Positions 34,977 to 43,064 of a DNA stretch of 64,000 nucleotides are shown piece by piece. Under the pieces are notes generated by a model that saw nothing but the letters and a program-made list of their open reading frames with translations, searched no databases and was not told the DNA's origin. The first letter of the stretch is position 1. Each line of letters starts with the position of its first letter. A program made the position numbers and the translations under genes. Origin of the DNA: Chitinophaga rhizophila (GTDB lineage: Bacteria > Bacteroidota > Bacteroidia > Chitinophagales > Chitinophagaceae); the NCBI RefSeq assembly GCF_019492185.1, contig NZ_JAICCF010000003.1, positions 930,001 to 994,000 of the forward strand, written 5' to 3'.

Positions 34977-36323
34977 ATGATTGCGTTAAATCCATATGAA
35001 GATATTATCGCGTATGAAACGGAACTTCTGGCGTACAAATTAGATGTAAAAACAAGAGGTGTGTGGCTTGAATGTGGTAAGTTGATTAGAAAGAGGGGTA
35101 TAGCTATAGTTATCAGTGTTGTGAAGTTACATATGAAGCCTCTGTTGGACCGTATACTACCTGTACTGAGTGCGCAAAGGGTACCTTTTGTGATGGTGAA
35201 AGATTCTTTAATTCACCATTACACTAATATGGGTGGGTATGGAGGGCGGATGGTAGGGCATATATTCACTTTTTATACAGATAATAATGATGATCTGATA
35301 CTATTATTAAAGCATATAGTGTCGTTGACAGTTGATTTGAAAGGACCAGTTGTCAGAGATGCATTGCAGCTTAGTCAATCAGTGTTCGTTTTCAAATATG
35401 AATTGATAAGAGACAAGAACGGGCAAAGGCATAAACAACTATCTCGCCCGGCCGAGATGCCTATGCTCGAAGAGCTGCGCATAAAGCAGCCACTCAAATA
35501 TATTCCTCAGAAAGCTTTTGTGAGGAAGCTGTATTTTAATGTAAGAACAATTAAATCATCGCCAAAGGGCAACATTTATAGCGTACGTAGTCTGATGCAC
35601 TTAGGCAGGAAGTTAATCATAAAACAGGGTAACCTGAATATGGTTGATGATTACGATGGCCGCACGATTCGCGACCGCCTACTATGGCAAAAAAGAGTGC
35701 TGTCAGATTTGCATGGTAAATTAAGCCTACCAAAACCGATTGACTTTTTTGAGATTTCCGGAGATAGTTATCTGGTATTATCTTTTATAAATGCAGAATG
35801 CCTGGATTACAGGATAAAAAATGTTTACAAGAAGGGAGGGTGGAACACTCTGTCTTCAGATGCTAAACAAATAATACTTAATTACTTTGTTAAAGTGTTG
35901 AAACAGATCGCTCTACTTCATGATAACGGTTATGTCCACCGGGATATAAAACATGATAATCTCATGATTACTGTAGCTGATGAGCCAGTGCTACTGGATT
36001 TTGAACTTTCCTGGTCACTAAGAGATAAATACCCTAATCCTCCATTTTTAGTAAAAAGTCCGGGGTACCAGGCTCCAGAGCAGCTACAATTGAGGGAGCC
36101 ATCCGTAAAAGAGGATGTATATTCCTGCGGAGCATTACTATTTTACTTACTATCCGGGGAACATCCTAAATGTATCAATGAGCAGCGAGATATTGGTAAT
36201 CTTTTCAATATAGGTGTTGCTCCTGAATTTACTAAGCTTATTAAGGAATGTATGTCTGCAGACCCTAATGATCGACCAGAGATCAAGCAGATATTACATC
36301 GAATAAACATCCATCAGTTGTAA
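34977..36323 (+). CDS. LanKC-like protein: degenerate lyase-type region plus protein kinase, no cyclase
   Basis: 448 residues; ATG 34977 preferred over a GTG two codons upstream. Residues about 25-145 align by pattern with the N-terminal lyase-like region of class III/IV lanthipeptide synthetases: a GIAIVISVVKLHM segment, LPVLSAQRVPF, VGHIFTFYTD and LKGPVVRDALQ. Positions usually held by Lys or His appear changed (A43, V45, V72, H95). Residues about 185-440 are a protein kinase: K216 (LIIKQG), H321-R-D-I-K-H-D-N, metal loop D341-F-E and PGYQAPEQ. DFE instead of DFG is typical of LanKC kinases. A C-terminal LanC toroid is absent. A kinase in the convergent operon shares the distinctive DRLLWQK segment. 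Probably phosphorylates Ser/Thr of a peptide, or regulates; untested. Confidence 0.75.
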   Translation: MIALNPYEDIIAYETELLAYKLDVKTRGVWLECGKLIRKRGIAIVISVVKLHMKPLLDRILPVLSAQRVPFVMVKDSLIHHYTNMGGYGGRMVGHIFTFYTDNNDDLILLLKHIVSLTVDLKGPVVRDALQLSQSVFVFKYELIRDKNGQRHKQLSRPAEMPMLEELRIKQPLKYIPQKAFVRKLYFNVRTIKSSPKGNIYSVRSLMHLGRKLIIKQGNLNMVDDYDGRTIRDRLLWQKRVLSDLHGKLSLPKPIDFFEISGDSYLVLSFINAECLDYRIKNVYKKGGWNTLSSDAKQIILNYFVKVLKQIALLHDNGYVHRDIKHDNLMITVADEPVLLDFELSWSLRDKYPNPPFLVKSPGYQAPEQLQLREPSVKEDVYSCGALLFYLLSGEHPKCINEQRDIGNLFNIGVAPEFTKLIKECMSADPNDRPEIKQILHRINIHQL

Positions 36324-36340
36324 TTCTCAAATATATCTTT

Positions 36341-37267
36341 ATGAGACAGAGCTTTAGAGTGGCACTACAAATCCCCGAAAATGAAAGGAAATATTTTTCT
36401 TTCAGATTGCATCAGCAAGTGAATGACGCAGTTACAGAATGTAAGCAATCAAAAAAGTTGTTGGTCATTTCTGGTATTGATGGGCATTTTAAGACCTTTT
36501 CAGACCTGCTTATTAAAAGTGAAGTATTAGATGAAGGTCTTAATTGGAACTTTGGTAATAATCACCTCGTAATACTCGGTAATTGTATACGAGAGCAGGA
36601 AGAATCAGTGGAGTTTCTATGGTTTATATATTCTCTTGAGGAAAGAGCTGAGTTGGCTGGTGGGGCCGTTCATTTCATATTGGGTACTCACGAATTAATG
36701 AACATTAATGCTCCGTGGAGTCGCAAACAACCCTTATATGCAAAGAGGAAAAGCGCTTCAAGAGGAGCAGCTACTGCGCTCTACGACGGGAACAGTGAGA
36801 TCAGACGTTGGCTACTTACTAAGAATATAGTAGAAAAGATAGGTAGTACCCTATTTATTCATGGAGGTATAGCCCGCGAAATATTAGAGATGAAGCTTTC
36901 AATTCGCGAAATAAATGCTGTCTGTAAGCAAGGATATACTCAGCTTGAAAACTTTTTCAACCCTTTGATGCAGAAATTGCTTATCGATCCCTACAACCTT
37001 GTAAATTATGGGTATAGCCGTTCTTCTGCCAATATCGAATTAATCAACGAGACGCTACAGTTCTATGATGCTGAAACTATTGTAACAGGTAATAAGACAG
37101 AACAAGACTTGGAATCATATTTTGATCACAAGGTTATCAATGTTTGTAGTAATTACTCAGAAGGACATCCAGAAGCCTTATTTGTCAAACGAGATCGCTT
37201 TTATCGATTAAATATGAGAGGAAAGCTTAGCCGTATAAAACAGGTTGGTTTGGGAAAAGCTAACTGA
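36341..37267 (+). CDS. Catalytically degenerate paralogue of the Shelph phosphatase
   Basis: 308 residues, cytoplasmic (no signal peptide), 17 bases after the kinase gene. It is plainly related to the phosphatase half of the fusion at 29.8-32.4 kb: shared segments include FLWFIYSLEERAELAGG, VHFILGTHELMN and RRWLLTKNIVEKIG. The metal and phosphate motifs are broken: SDIEG is SGIDG (44-48), GDxxDRG is GNCIRE (80-85), GNHE is GTHE (115-118) and GHT is GNKT (250-253); only the HGG block survives. It is full length and the frame is intact, so it has been kept as a protein. Likely a pseudophosphatase that binds phospho-Ser/Thr or scaffolds the kinases. Confidence 0.8.
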   Translation: MRQSFRVALQIPENERKYFSFRLHQQVNDAVTECKQSKKLLVISGIDGHFKTFSDLLIKSEVLDEGLNWNFGNNHLVILGNCIREQEESVEFLWFIYSLEERAELAGGAVHFILGTHELMNINAPWSRKQPLYAKRKSASRGAATALYDGNSEIRRWLLTKNIVEKIGSTLFIHGGIAREILEMKLSIREINAVCKQGYTQLENFFNPLMQKLLIDPYNLVNYGYSRSSANIELINETLQFYDAETIVTGNKTEQDLESYFDHKVINVCSNYSEGHPEALFVKRDRFYRLNMRGKLSRIKQVGLGKAN

Positions 37268-38039
37268 TAATACTACCTGTGCACCAGTCCACCAATATTA
37301 ACTGATACTCTGATAAAATATTGACTAGTTCGTCATTTACATAATCAAGTTGTTGAAGTGCTAGCTGTCTGATTTTACCCTCAGTGTCCAACGAACCATA
37401 ATACACATAACTATCTGAAGATATCACAAATCCATTTTCTATATAACCGCTATTATCCCATTGAATACTTCCGGGCGAGGGGTTACTAAGATATTTTACG
37501 AAATTATTCAAATTGATCTGGAGACTGCCGCCTTCGAGTTGTTCTCTGTTTAAGACGGTATTATATCCTGCTAATGGATTAGTCCTCGCATTATCTATAA
37601 TGGTGAGTACTTCGTCTGTCATTTCCTGAATTTTTGGTAAATCATAAAGCGGATAGAAGGATAATTGTAACCAATTGTCTGCATCAGTACTAAATAGTTG
37701 AGTGTTAGCCAGTGGGGAGCTATTCGGAACCAGCTTCGGACATGTCGCCTGGCTGGGTACAGCGTATTTGATCGCTGCTGTGGAATGTTCTGCCTCAATA
37801 ATATAAAGTTTGATCCGTTTCTTTCCAAAGTAGCTCGTACTTTCCCTCACTTCAGCTTTCATCACACGCCATTTGTTACCATTGATGGTAATGAGAGTTG
37901 GCCGATCGAACGAATCAGGGAGTATGACCTTTTTAGGATTATATTGCAAAATGGCATCTGACAATGCATGTATAAATATAATATCCACCTTTTGAGGGAA
38001 TAACGAGAATATAGAGTCTACTGCAGTTAATATTTTCAT
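37260..38039 (-). CDS. Protein of unknown function in the kinase/LanC-like operon
   Basis: 259 residues, no signal peptide, no membrane segment, no family recognised. The N-terminal part (about 1-85) looks like mixed alpha/beta with a basic strand pair (PTLITINGNKWRVMKAEVRE); the middle has a Pro/Ser linker with one Cys (SQATCPKLVPNSSP); the C-terminal part is helical. The start overlaps the stop of the kinase/LanC-like gene (ATGA), so the two are translationally coupled and probably made in fixed ratio. The 3' end overlaps the convergent pseudophosphatase by 8 bases. A recognition or partner subunit is one possibility, but nothing in the sequence shows it. Confidence 0.7.
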   Translation of the reverse strand: MKILTAVDSIFSLFPQKVDIIFIHALSDAILQYNPKKVILPDSFDRPTLITINGNKWRVMKAEVRESTSYFGKKRIKLYIIEAEHSTAAIKYAVPSQATCPKLVPNSSPLANTQLFSTDADNWLQLSFYPLYDLPKIQEMTDEVLTIIDNARTNPLAGYNTVLNREQLEGGSLQINLNNFVKYLSNPSPGSIQWDNSGYIENGFVISSDSYVYYGSLDTEGKIRQLALQQLDYVNDELVNILSEYQLILVDWCTGSIIS

Positions 38040-40222
38040 TTGGAATAGCTGTGTATTGAACGAATACGTGACGCCGTCAAATTAACTTCTTTACGAGGAA
38101 GCATAGGAAAAGACACTTTTTCTGGGTGTAGATATCTTATTAGAAAATGTAGAACGCCGCCTAGCCCAGCTCCAAAAGTAGCAAACGGCTGACGTTCGTG
38201 TTGAGTTATCCAATATGCACCGTGTAGCGGATGAATATTTTTGAGATGTAGTATATGCTGGGCGATCCAATCTGCACGTTGCCACCAGATATTATCACCT
38301 AATATTTGATGTGCCTCTAGGTAAACTTCTCCCAACCCGGCAAGTCCGTTTGAATGACTTAAATTACCGTTCACTATTTGGCCTGGCTGACTTAATAATG
38401 CGCCAGTGGCATAATGCTTATAATCTGAAATTCCTGTTACCTCGTACCCTTTGATGAAGGCCATTGCAATTCCAACGGGGCCATGTTCCAGGAATGCAGA
38501 AAGCTCTTTACCGGTGCTGGAACGCCATGTGTATGCCTCTTTCTCCCTAATTGCTTTTCTCATCAGCCATTGTAGTCCTTTTTCAGCCCCATTGAGAGCT
38601 GCCTTGTTTCCTGAATGTTCATAAACGCACAACAGAAAATACGTAATACCTGCAATCCCTTTTGTGAATCCTGGGATAGCCTTTTTCTTGTTCTTTTGTC
38701 CGTTGAATAGCCATGAACCGTCTTTTTGTTGTTCCGAGAGCACCTGGTTGAGGTATTCGGATAATTGCTTGTCTAGCTCTTGATTATCACGAAGAGAAGA
38801 ACACATAATAGCACCGATTCCTATCCCTGATATACCGTTTGCTATATTTAGCTGTAAATTGCTGTCTGTACTTAACAGCTTATTTATTTTTGCCTTTAAG
38901 TCATTGTCAAATGTAATGTTATTGTTAGCTTCCGTTAGTGAAGCTGCTATGCCTGCCGCGCCTGTATAAAGTGACGAACTGGGGTGATCAATAAGAATGT
39001 ATTTGTTATAGATCAACTCAATCCCCTTTTCTATAAATGGTAAGTTTTTGTCAATATCAAATCCCATTCTTTTTGCTCTGCTTAACAAAAGTATCACTCC
39101 TGCGGCCCCCCTCGTAAAGCTTGCATACCATGACTTATTAATTTGCTTCTTATCAGCGATATCTGGTCCTTTTTTCGATTCAGTAAACCATCCTTGTTCT
39201 GGATCTGCAAGAAGAGCAGTGCTAAGTGTATTAATTACATCCTGAATAATATTGTGTATCTGCTTTGGGTCATAGTGATATGATGGAGATGTCTCGCGGT
39301 TTGATGCTTTCGACGTATTTTTATACTGCCTTATTGTGTTCCTTATAACTTGAAGGCTCGGCCGCTCGCCAGGCTGTGGATGCATACATTTTATAGCTAC
39401 ATCCGCTAGGCTACGGTCAGGTATAAAGAAATGGAGCCGCTTTTGTAAATCTTCAAAAGAGGTATCGTTCATTTTACTGGGGGATATACATGTCCATATC
39501 TGGGCTATTATGGCACCAAGAGCAAAAATATCTTCCTGCTTGGTTGGTTGAAGCGTTTGTAATTGCTGAGGTGACATATATCCATGTGTACCCAATTGAT
39601 AAGGATGCTGAGGTTGTTGCCGGCTGATCGAATAGCTTAATTCCATATCTATCAACGCCAGTTTGCCACCTGGCATAATCATGAAGTTATTGGCGGTAGC
39701 GTCCCGATGAACAACCTGTTCATTATGCAGTTTTTCCAATAGATCTATAATTCTCAACAGGTAATCCAGGAATTTCTTTCCCGTTTTGCTGCGATTGAGT
39801 ATAGCTTCTCTTAGTTGCCCCTTGTCTCTTTTCAAAAGTTGCGACAAGGAGCTGCCTTTGATTCTTTCAATAACCAGGTAATAGTTGCCATTTTCTTCAA
39901 AGCTATCAATATAACGTGGAATGCGCACTTTATCCTGAAGCTGCTGGTGAAGTTCCTTTTGCCAGAGTAACCTGTCTTTTATATCTCTTCCATAGCTGTC
40001 TTTGCTCTCACCATGGCATCCCTCTTTAATGACGCATGCACCGATATTAAACAGACCTTTTATATAGAAACACCTCATTACATCATTTTTCCTGCTTTCT
40101 TTCAAGCTTTTGGTAATAATGTAATAATATCCAACGCGCTGGCCGTTTTTCTTAGCAATTTTCCCTGTCTCTTTTTTCTCTACTCCATTGTCAGAAAGCG
40201 AAGAGCTGTTTTCTTCTTGCAT
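38036..40222 (-). CDS. LanKC-like protein: protein kinase plus LanC-like cyclase toroid, no lyase region
   Basis: 728 residues. Kinase domain about 45-300: K66 (VIKEG), DRLLWQK (83-89), H172-R-D-A-T-A-N-N, metal loop D192-M-E. LanC-like domain about 360-705 with seven spaced GxxG repeats (RGAAG 371, TGAAG 420, NGISG 462, KGIAG 521, HGPVG 580, NGLAG 625, AGLGG 685), as expected for an alpha/alpha toroid. The zinc ligands of class I/II/IV cyclases (WCxG and CHG in repeats 5 and 6) are replaced by LEHG and SNG, as in zinc-free class III LanKC enzymes. The N terminus is a short Lys/Glu-rich tail with no lyase region; that region is found only in the convergent gene at 35 kb. Likely the second half of a split synthetase. 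Confidence 0.8.
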   Translation of the reverse strand: MQEENSSSLSDNGVEKKETGKIAKKNGQRVGYYYIITKSLKESRKNDVMRCFYIKGLFNIGACVIKEGCHGESKDSYGRDIKDRLLWQKELHQQLQDKVRIPRYIDSFEENGNYYLVIERIKGSSLSQLLKRDKGQLREAILNRSKTGKKFLDYLLRIIDLLEKLHNEQVVHRDATANNFMIMPGGKLALIDMELSYSISRQQPQHPYQLGTHGYMSPQQLQTLQPTKQEDIFALGAIIAQIWTCISPSKMNDTSFEDLQKRLHFFIPDRSLADVAIKCMHPQPGERPSLQVIRNTIRQYKNTSKASNRETSPSYHYDPKQIHNIIQDVINTLSTALLADPEQGWFTESKKGPDIADKKQINKSWYASFTRGAAGVILLLSRAKRMGFDIDKNLPFIEKGIELIYNKYILIDHPSSSLYTGAAGIAASLTEANNNITFDNDLKAKINKLLSTDSNLQLNIANGISGIGIGAIMCSSLRDNQELDKQLSEYLNQVLSEQQKDGSWLFNGQKNKKKAIPGFTKGIAGITYFLLCVYEHSGNKAALNGAEKGLQWLMRKAIREKEAYTWRSSTGKELSAFLEHGPVGIAMAFIKGYEVTGISDYKHYATGALLSQPGQIVNGNLSHSNGLAGLGEVYLEAHQILGDNIWWQRADWIAQHILHLKNIHPLHGAYWITQHERQPFATFGAGLGGVLHFLIRYLHPEKVSFPMLPRKEVNLTASRIRSIHSYSK

Positions 40223-40236
40223 AAATCTGATTTTAA

Positions 40237-40491
40237 TTAAATACTGATTTCTGTACCTTCTTCTTTAAACTTGCAGAGGGCCATGAAGCGCCCCTCTGTT
40301 TCGTAGTAGTAGCTTTGCCGCTGTGAGCAATATTTTATAGGCGCACCATATTCTTTCATTAGATTGAGGTAATCAAAAAGACTTCTTCTTGATATGCCTA
40401 ATCTATGCGCCAGTTGATCAGGTGTACCTGTGCCTTTAATCCGTATCAGATTATCAATGTGTTTCAGCTTATATAAGATATCGATCGTCAT
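40237..40491 (-). CDS. Small HTH DNA-binding regulator
   Basis: 84 residues. The middle holds a winged-helix-like HTH (GTPDQLAHRLGISRRSLFDY, about 22-41), similar to the HTH of DeoR/HTH_11 proteins, with no ligand-binding domain. The C-terminal wing has YYYETEGRFMA. It is the first gene of the minus-strand operon, 14 bases before the kinase/LanC-like gene, so it probably regulates this cluster. Related Bacteroidota peptide clusters often carry such stand-alone HTH proteins. Confidence 0.75.
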   Translation of the reverse strand: MTIDILYKLKHIDNLIRIKGTGTPDQLAHRLGISRRSLFDYLNLMKEYGAPIKYCSQRQSYYYETEGRFMALCKFKEEGTEISI

Positions 40492-40937
40492 ATTAATATT
40501 GGAATTATGATGAAAGTTGCATGTGAATCTTGTATAGGATAAAAGGCGTACATTATCGCCAATACAGGCAATACTGCTTCGTATCGATCTTCTTTCAGAA
40601 GCGATATGTCTAAGGGTTAACCGCAGTATGGTTACAGATAAATCAACGGTTAAATTAACGGTGCTAACTTGCTAGAAGGCTCACTCTCGGTGAAGCCAAT
40701 GCATGATAGTCATAGCTGTTTTTTTAATTTGGGTATAACAGAGTTGATGGTGCCGATAACAGGGTTATAGTTCTTCAATTGGACAATGGCTTTGGCTATA
40801 GGCTGAGATCAAATATCGTCGCAATATTAAAGTTAGGTTAATAAAACTAGCATAAATTATCCGGGGCGGCATATTTACTTATCCTATATGCGCATTTTCG
40901 CAGTTAGTTTGGGTGGATTCATTAAATATACTGGTTT
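40492..40937. promoter_or_regulatory. Intergenic region upstream of the HTH operon
   Basis: 446 bases between the HTH gene start and the end of the AraC gene (both minus strand). It must contain the promoter of the HTH/LanKC-like operon. I see AT-rich sequence and no reliable hairpin, repeat or gene. Confidence 0.4.
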
Positions 40938-41921
40938 TCATTCACTGCTCCTACTACGTCTGGTCTCACTCGGTGTTTCTCCATAATAGTTCTTATATAC
41001 TTTGGTGAGGGCTGATGGGTTTTTGTATCCGACAATGTATGCAATGTGTGCAATGCTGACATCCCTGTCTATACATAAAGATCTCGCTCTTTCCAATCTT
41101 ACTTTAAGTTGGTAGTCGGAAAACGACATACCACAGTATTTAATAAAGCTCTGCCGTAACTTAGAAGCGCTGATAAAATATGTAGAAGCAAGTTGGGAAA
41201 TGCTCAGCTCTTTATCCAGGTTATTACTTATGAATGCTTTGATAGTGTTAAAAGTCACATCCTGTGATGAGGGGATAATACTTGAATCCTGTTGTTCAAG
41301 AACAAGTATAAGTAATTCCTGAAGCTTTCCTGCCAGCCATGTTCGTCGCAAGGGAGTGTTTACTATACAAAATTTCAACTCACGGTTCAGATGATGCATG
41401 CCTTCCCAGATAATTCCCGGGGTAGGAGTTAGATGTGCAGGCATACCCATATCTATTTTATAGACCCAGTTACTGGCGAGTTTGGAATGATTGGAATGGT
41501 AAGCCAGCAGGTCTCGGCTGAATTGGTAATATTGTACCTCATAAACGCCGGGCACAAATAAAGTTGGCTGTTGGGGACCTGTCACGTGAAAGCAATTATA
41601 TTGCCCTTGAAGTAGCGGTATTGTTGTCAGGTTTGCGTAGGACATATTAATACTCCCCTGTATCATGCAGCACAACGTACTTAAAGGGTCCTTGGCTTTT
41701 GGTAGCAGCTGTACCGGCTCCTTTACTACAAATACATTATTAGTTAAGCTGCATCCATTTGCTACTGCCGTATGATAGATAATATCTACAGCAGGAGAGG
41801 TCATGAGTATAGGCTCTGAAAAATCACAGCGATATGCCGCATACTGTGGGGGAAGCTGATGTGTCACTTTAATATGGTGCTCGGGCACGCCGACGATACC
41901 ATATTCTATAGTCACGTTCAT
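40938..41921 (-). CDS. AraC-family transcriptional regulator
   Basis: 327 residues. An N-terminal ligand-sensing region without a clear family (about 1-215) is followed by the double helix-turn-helix of AraC/XylS proteins: first HTH about 235-260 (ELSISQLASTYFISASKLRQ), second about 285-310 (VSIAHIAYIVGYKNPSALTK), ending with the usual YYGETPSE. No membrane segment. It is monocistronic, with a long gap upstream (41922-42573) containing two hairpins. Target genes unknown; it need not control the adjacent peptide cluster. Confidence 0.88.
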   Translation of the reverse strand: MNVTIEYGIVGVPEHHIKVTHQLPPQYAAYRCDFSEPILMTSPAVDIIYHTAVANGCSLTNNVFVVKEPVQLLPKAKDPLSTLCCMIQGSINMSYANLTTIPLLQGQYNCFHVTGPQQPTLFVPGVYEVQYYQFSRDLLAYHSNHSKLASNWVYKIDMGMPAHLTPTPGIIWEGMHHLNRELKFCIVNTPLRRTWLAGKLQELLILVLEQQDSSIIPSSQDVTFNTIKAFISNNLDKELSISQLASTYFISASKLRQSFIKYCGMSFSDYQLKVRLERARSLCIDRDVSIAHIAYIVGYKNPSALTKVYKNYYGETPSETRRSRSSE

Positions 41922-42052
41922 ATTGTTGTATTTGCTTTGAGGGATGTTGGCGTAGATTTTAGGTCAACGAGACTGGGTTAGAGTCGTAAGTAATATTCGT
42001 CACAAAGGGGGGGAGTACAAAAAAAAAGAGGTTAAGAAATCATTAAGAATAG

Positions 42053-42076
42053 GAGCCAGGCTAAACAACCTGGCTC
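42053..42076 (+). terminator. Hairpin, possible terminator
   Basis: GAGCCAGG / CCTGGCTC stem around CTAAACAA, followed by TTTAC. No protein gene on the plus strand lies upstream, so if it terminates anything it would be an unannotated small transcript. Confidence 0.55.
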
Positions 42077-42215
42077 TTTACTTAAAACAAGAAAACAACC
42101 TGTTAAAATATTTGACACCGGCGGGAATACGCAGGTGTGGATTAAACATTTATTGGATAATCAAAAGTAGATGCTGGAAAATATAAATCTGTGAATGAGA
42201 TGTTAATGAAATAAA

Positions 42216-42244
42216 ATTGTCCCGGGCGCTTGACCCGGGACAAT
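42216..42244. other. Perfect 11-bp GC-rich hairpin
   Basis: ATTGTCCCGGG / CCCGGGACAAT around CGCTTGA. On the minus strand it is followed by TTTTATTTC, so it reads best as a minus-strand terminator, yet no minus-strand gene ends here. It may flank a small RNA. Confidence 0.6.
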
Positions 42245-42573
42245 AACTAAAACAACAGCTATGAATGAAAATCGGTAATTCTGCCATAAAAAGTTCAATT
42301 ACCATACCATCTGCCATATTGCCGGTCTGCGTTGTATATCTCAGTTCAAACAGTGGAGTGTCTACAAATATTGTGGAAATATTTCTACATATTTGTGTGG
42401 TAAAATGCTTTTCTCCCTATGGAAGACATCGGTTTGGTAATGGATTGATATTTGTCAGATAATGTTTTGAGTATTTGCGAAGGATAGGGTGGAAAATGTG
42501 TAAGAGATAGGCTTTCTATATGAATATATCTACAAGTATTTGACAATCAATTTTTAATGGAACAAGTGAAAGC

Positions 42574-43005
42574 ATGGCACAGCATATAAAAACGGATGTG
42601 GACCACCCGTCCGATAAAATATTGACTACTGAGGGGAAAAAAGGATCGTTTATTCTGATCATTGATGATGAACCAGATATCTGTAAATTACTGCAATTAA
42701 GTCTTGTTAAACACGGCTATAAAGTGAAATACGTACATGCACTGACAGAAGGAATGCAGTATCTCCAACAACAACAACCTGACTTACTTTTCCTTGATAT
42801 ACATCTCCCTGATGGTTCCGGCCTGGAAGCATTGCCTGCCATCAAAAAGAAATGTCCAGCATTGCCTGTTATAACTATCAGTGCATATGATAATGGGATG
42901 GAGAAGCAGAAGGCCCTCAATGCAGGTGCCAGTTACTTTATGGCAAAGCCATTTAACGTAACTAACCTGGATGAATTAATGAGTAATATGTTAAGCCAGA
43001 AATAA
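42574..43005 (+). CDS. Single-domain response regulator (receiver only)
   Basis: 143 residues. A CheY-like receiver after a 25-residue polar tail: acidic pair IIDDEPD (about 29-35), phospho-acceptor Asp in LLFLDIHLPDGSG (about 70), the conserved Thr/Ser position in VITISAYD and Lys in MAKPF. No output domain, so it would pass phosphate on or bind a partner. It lies 59 bases before the NtrC-like regulator; together they may form a phosphorelay. No cognate kinase on this strand. Confidence 0.9.
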   Translation: MAQHIKTDVDHPSDKILTTEGKKGSFILIIDDEPDICKLLQLSLVKHGYKVKYVHALTEGMQYLQQQQPDLLFLDIHLPDGSGLEALPAIKKKCPALPVITISAYDNGMEKQKALNAGASYFMAKPFNVTNLDELMSNMLSQK

Positions 43006-43064
43006 GTGGGTGATAATTTTTGTAAATTTAAAAACGCTGTTGTCTAACACCACATATAAATATT

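Larger units (their letters stand above)
41922..42573. other. 650-base gap with no convincing gene
   Basis: It carries two clear hairpins (42053-42076 and 42216-42244), each followed by a similar A-rich stretch (ACTTAAAACAAGAAAACAAC and AATAACTAAAACAACAG). A 65-codon frame from 42265 has poor coding character. The region must also hold promoters for the AraC gene and for the receiver gene at 42574. A small RNA is possible. Confidence 0.5.

Noticed and set aside
34977..40222. Eukaryote-like Ser/Thr kinase signalling pair unrelated to peptides
   Set aside because: Considered because of the kinase domains, but the DFE/DME metal loops, the LanKC-like N terminus and the seven-repeat LanC-like domain fit peptide-modification enzymes better. 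Not fully excluded.
42265..42462. 65-codon frame in the gap before the receiver gene
   Set aside because: No family, signal peptide or conserved composition; it lies in a region of hairpins and A-rich sequence and looks like chance.
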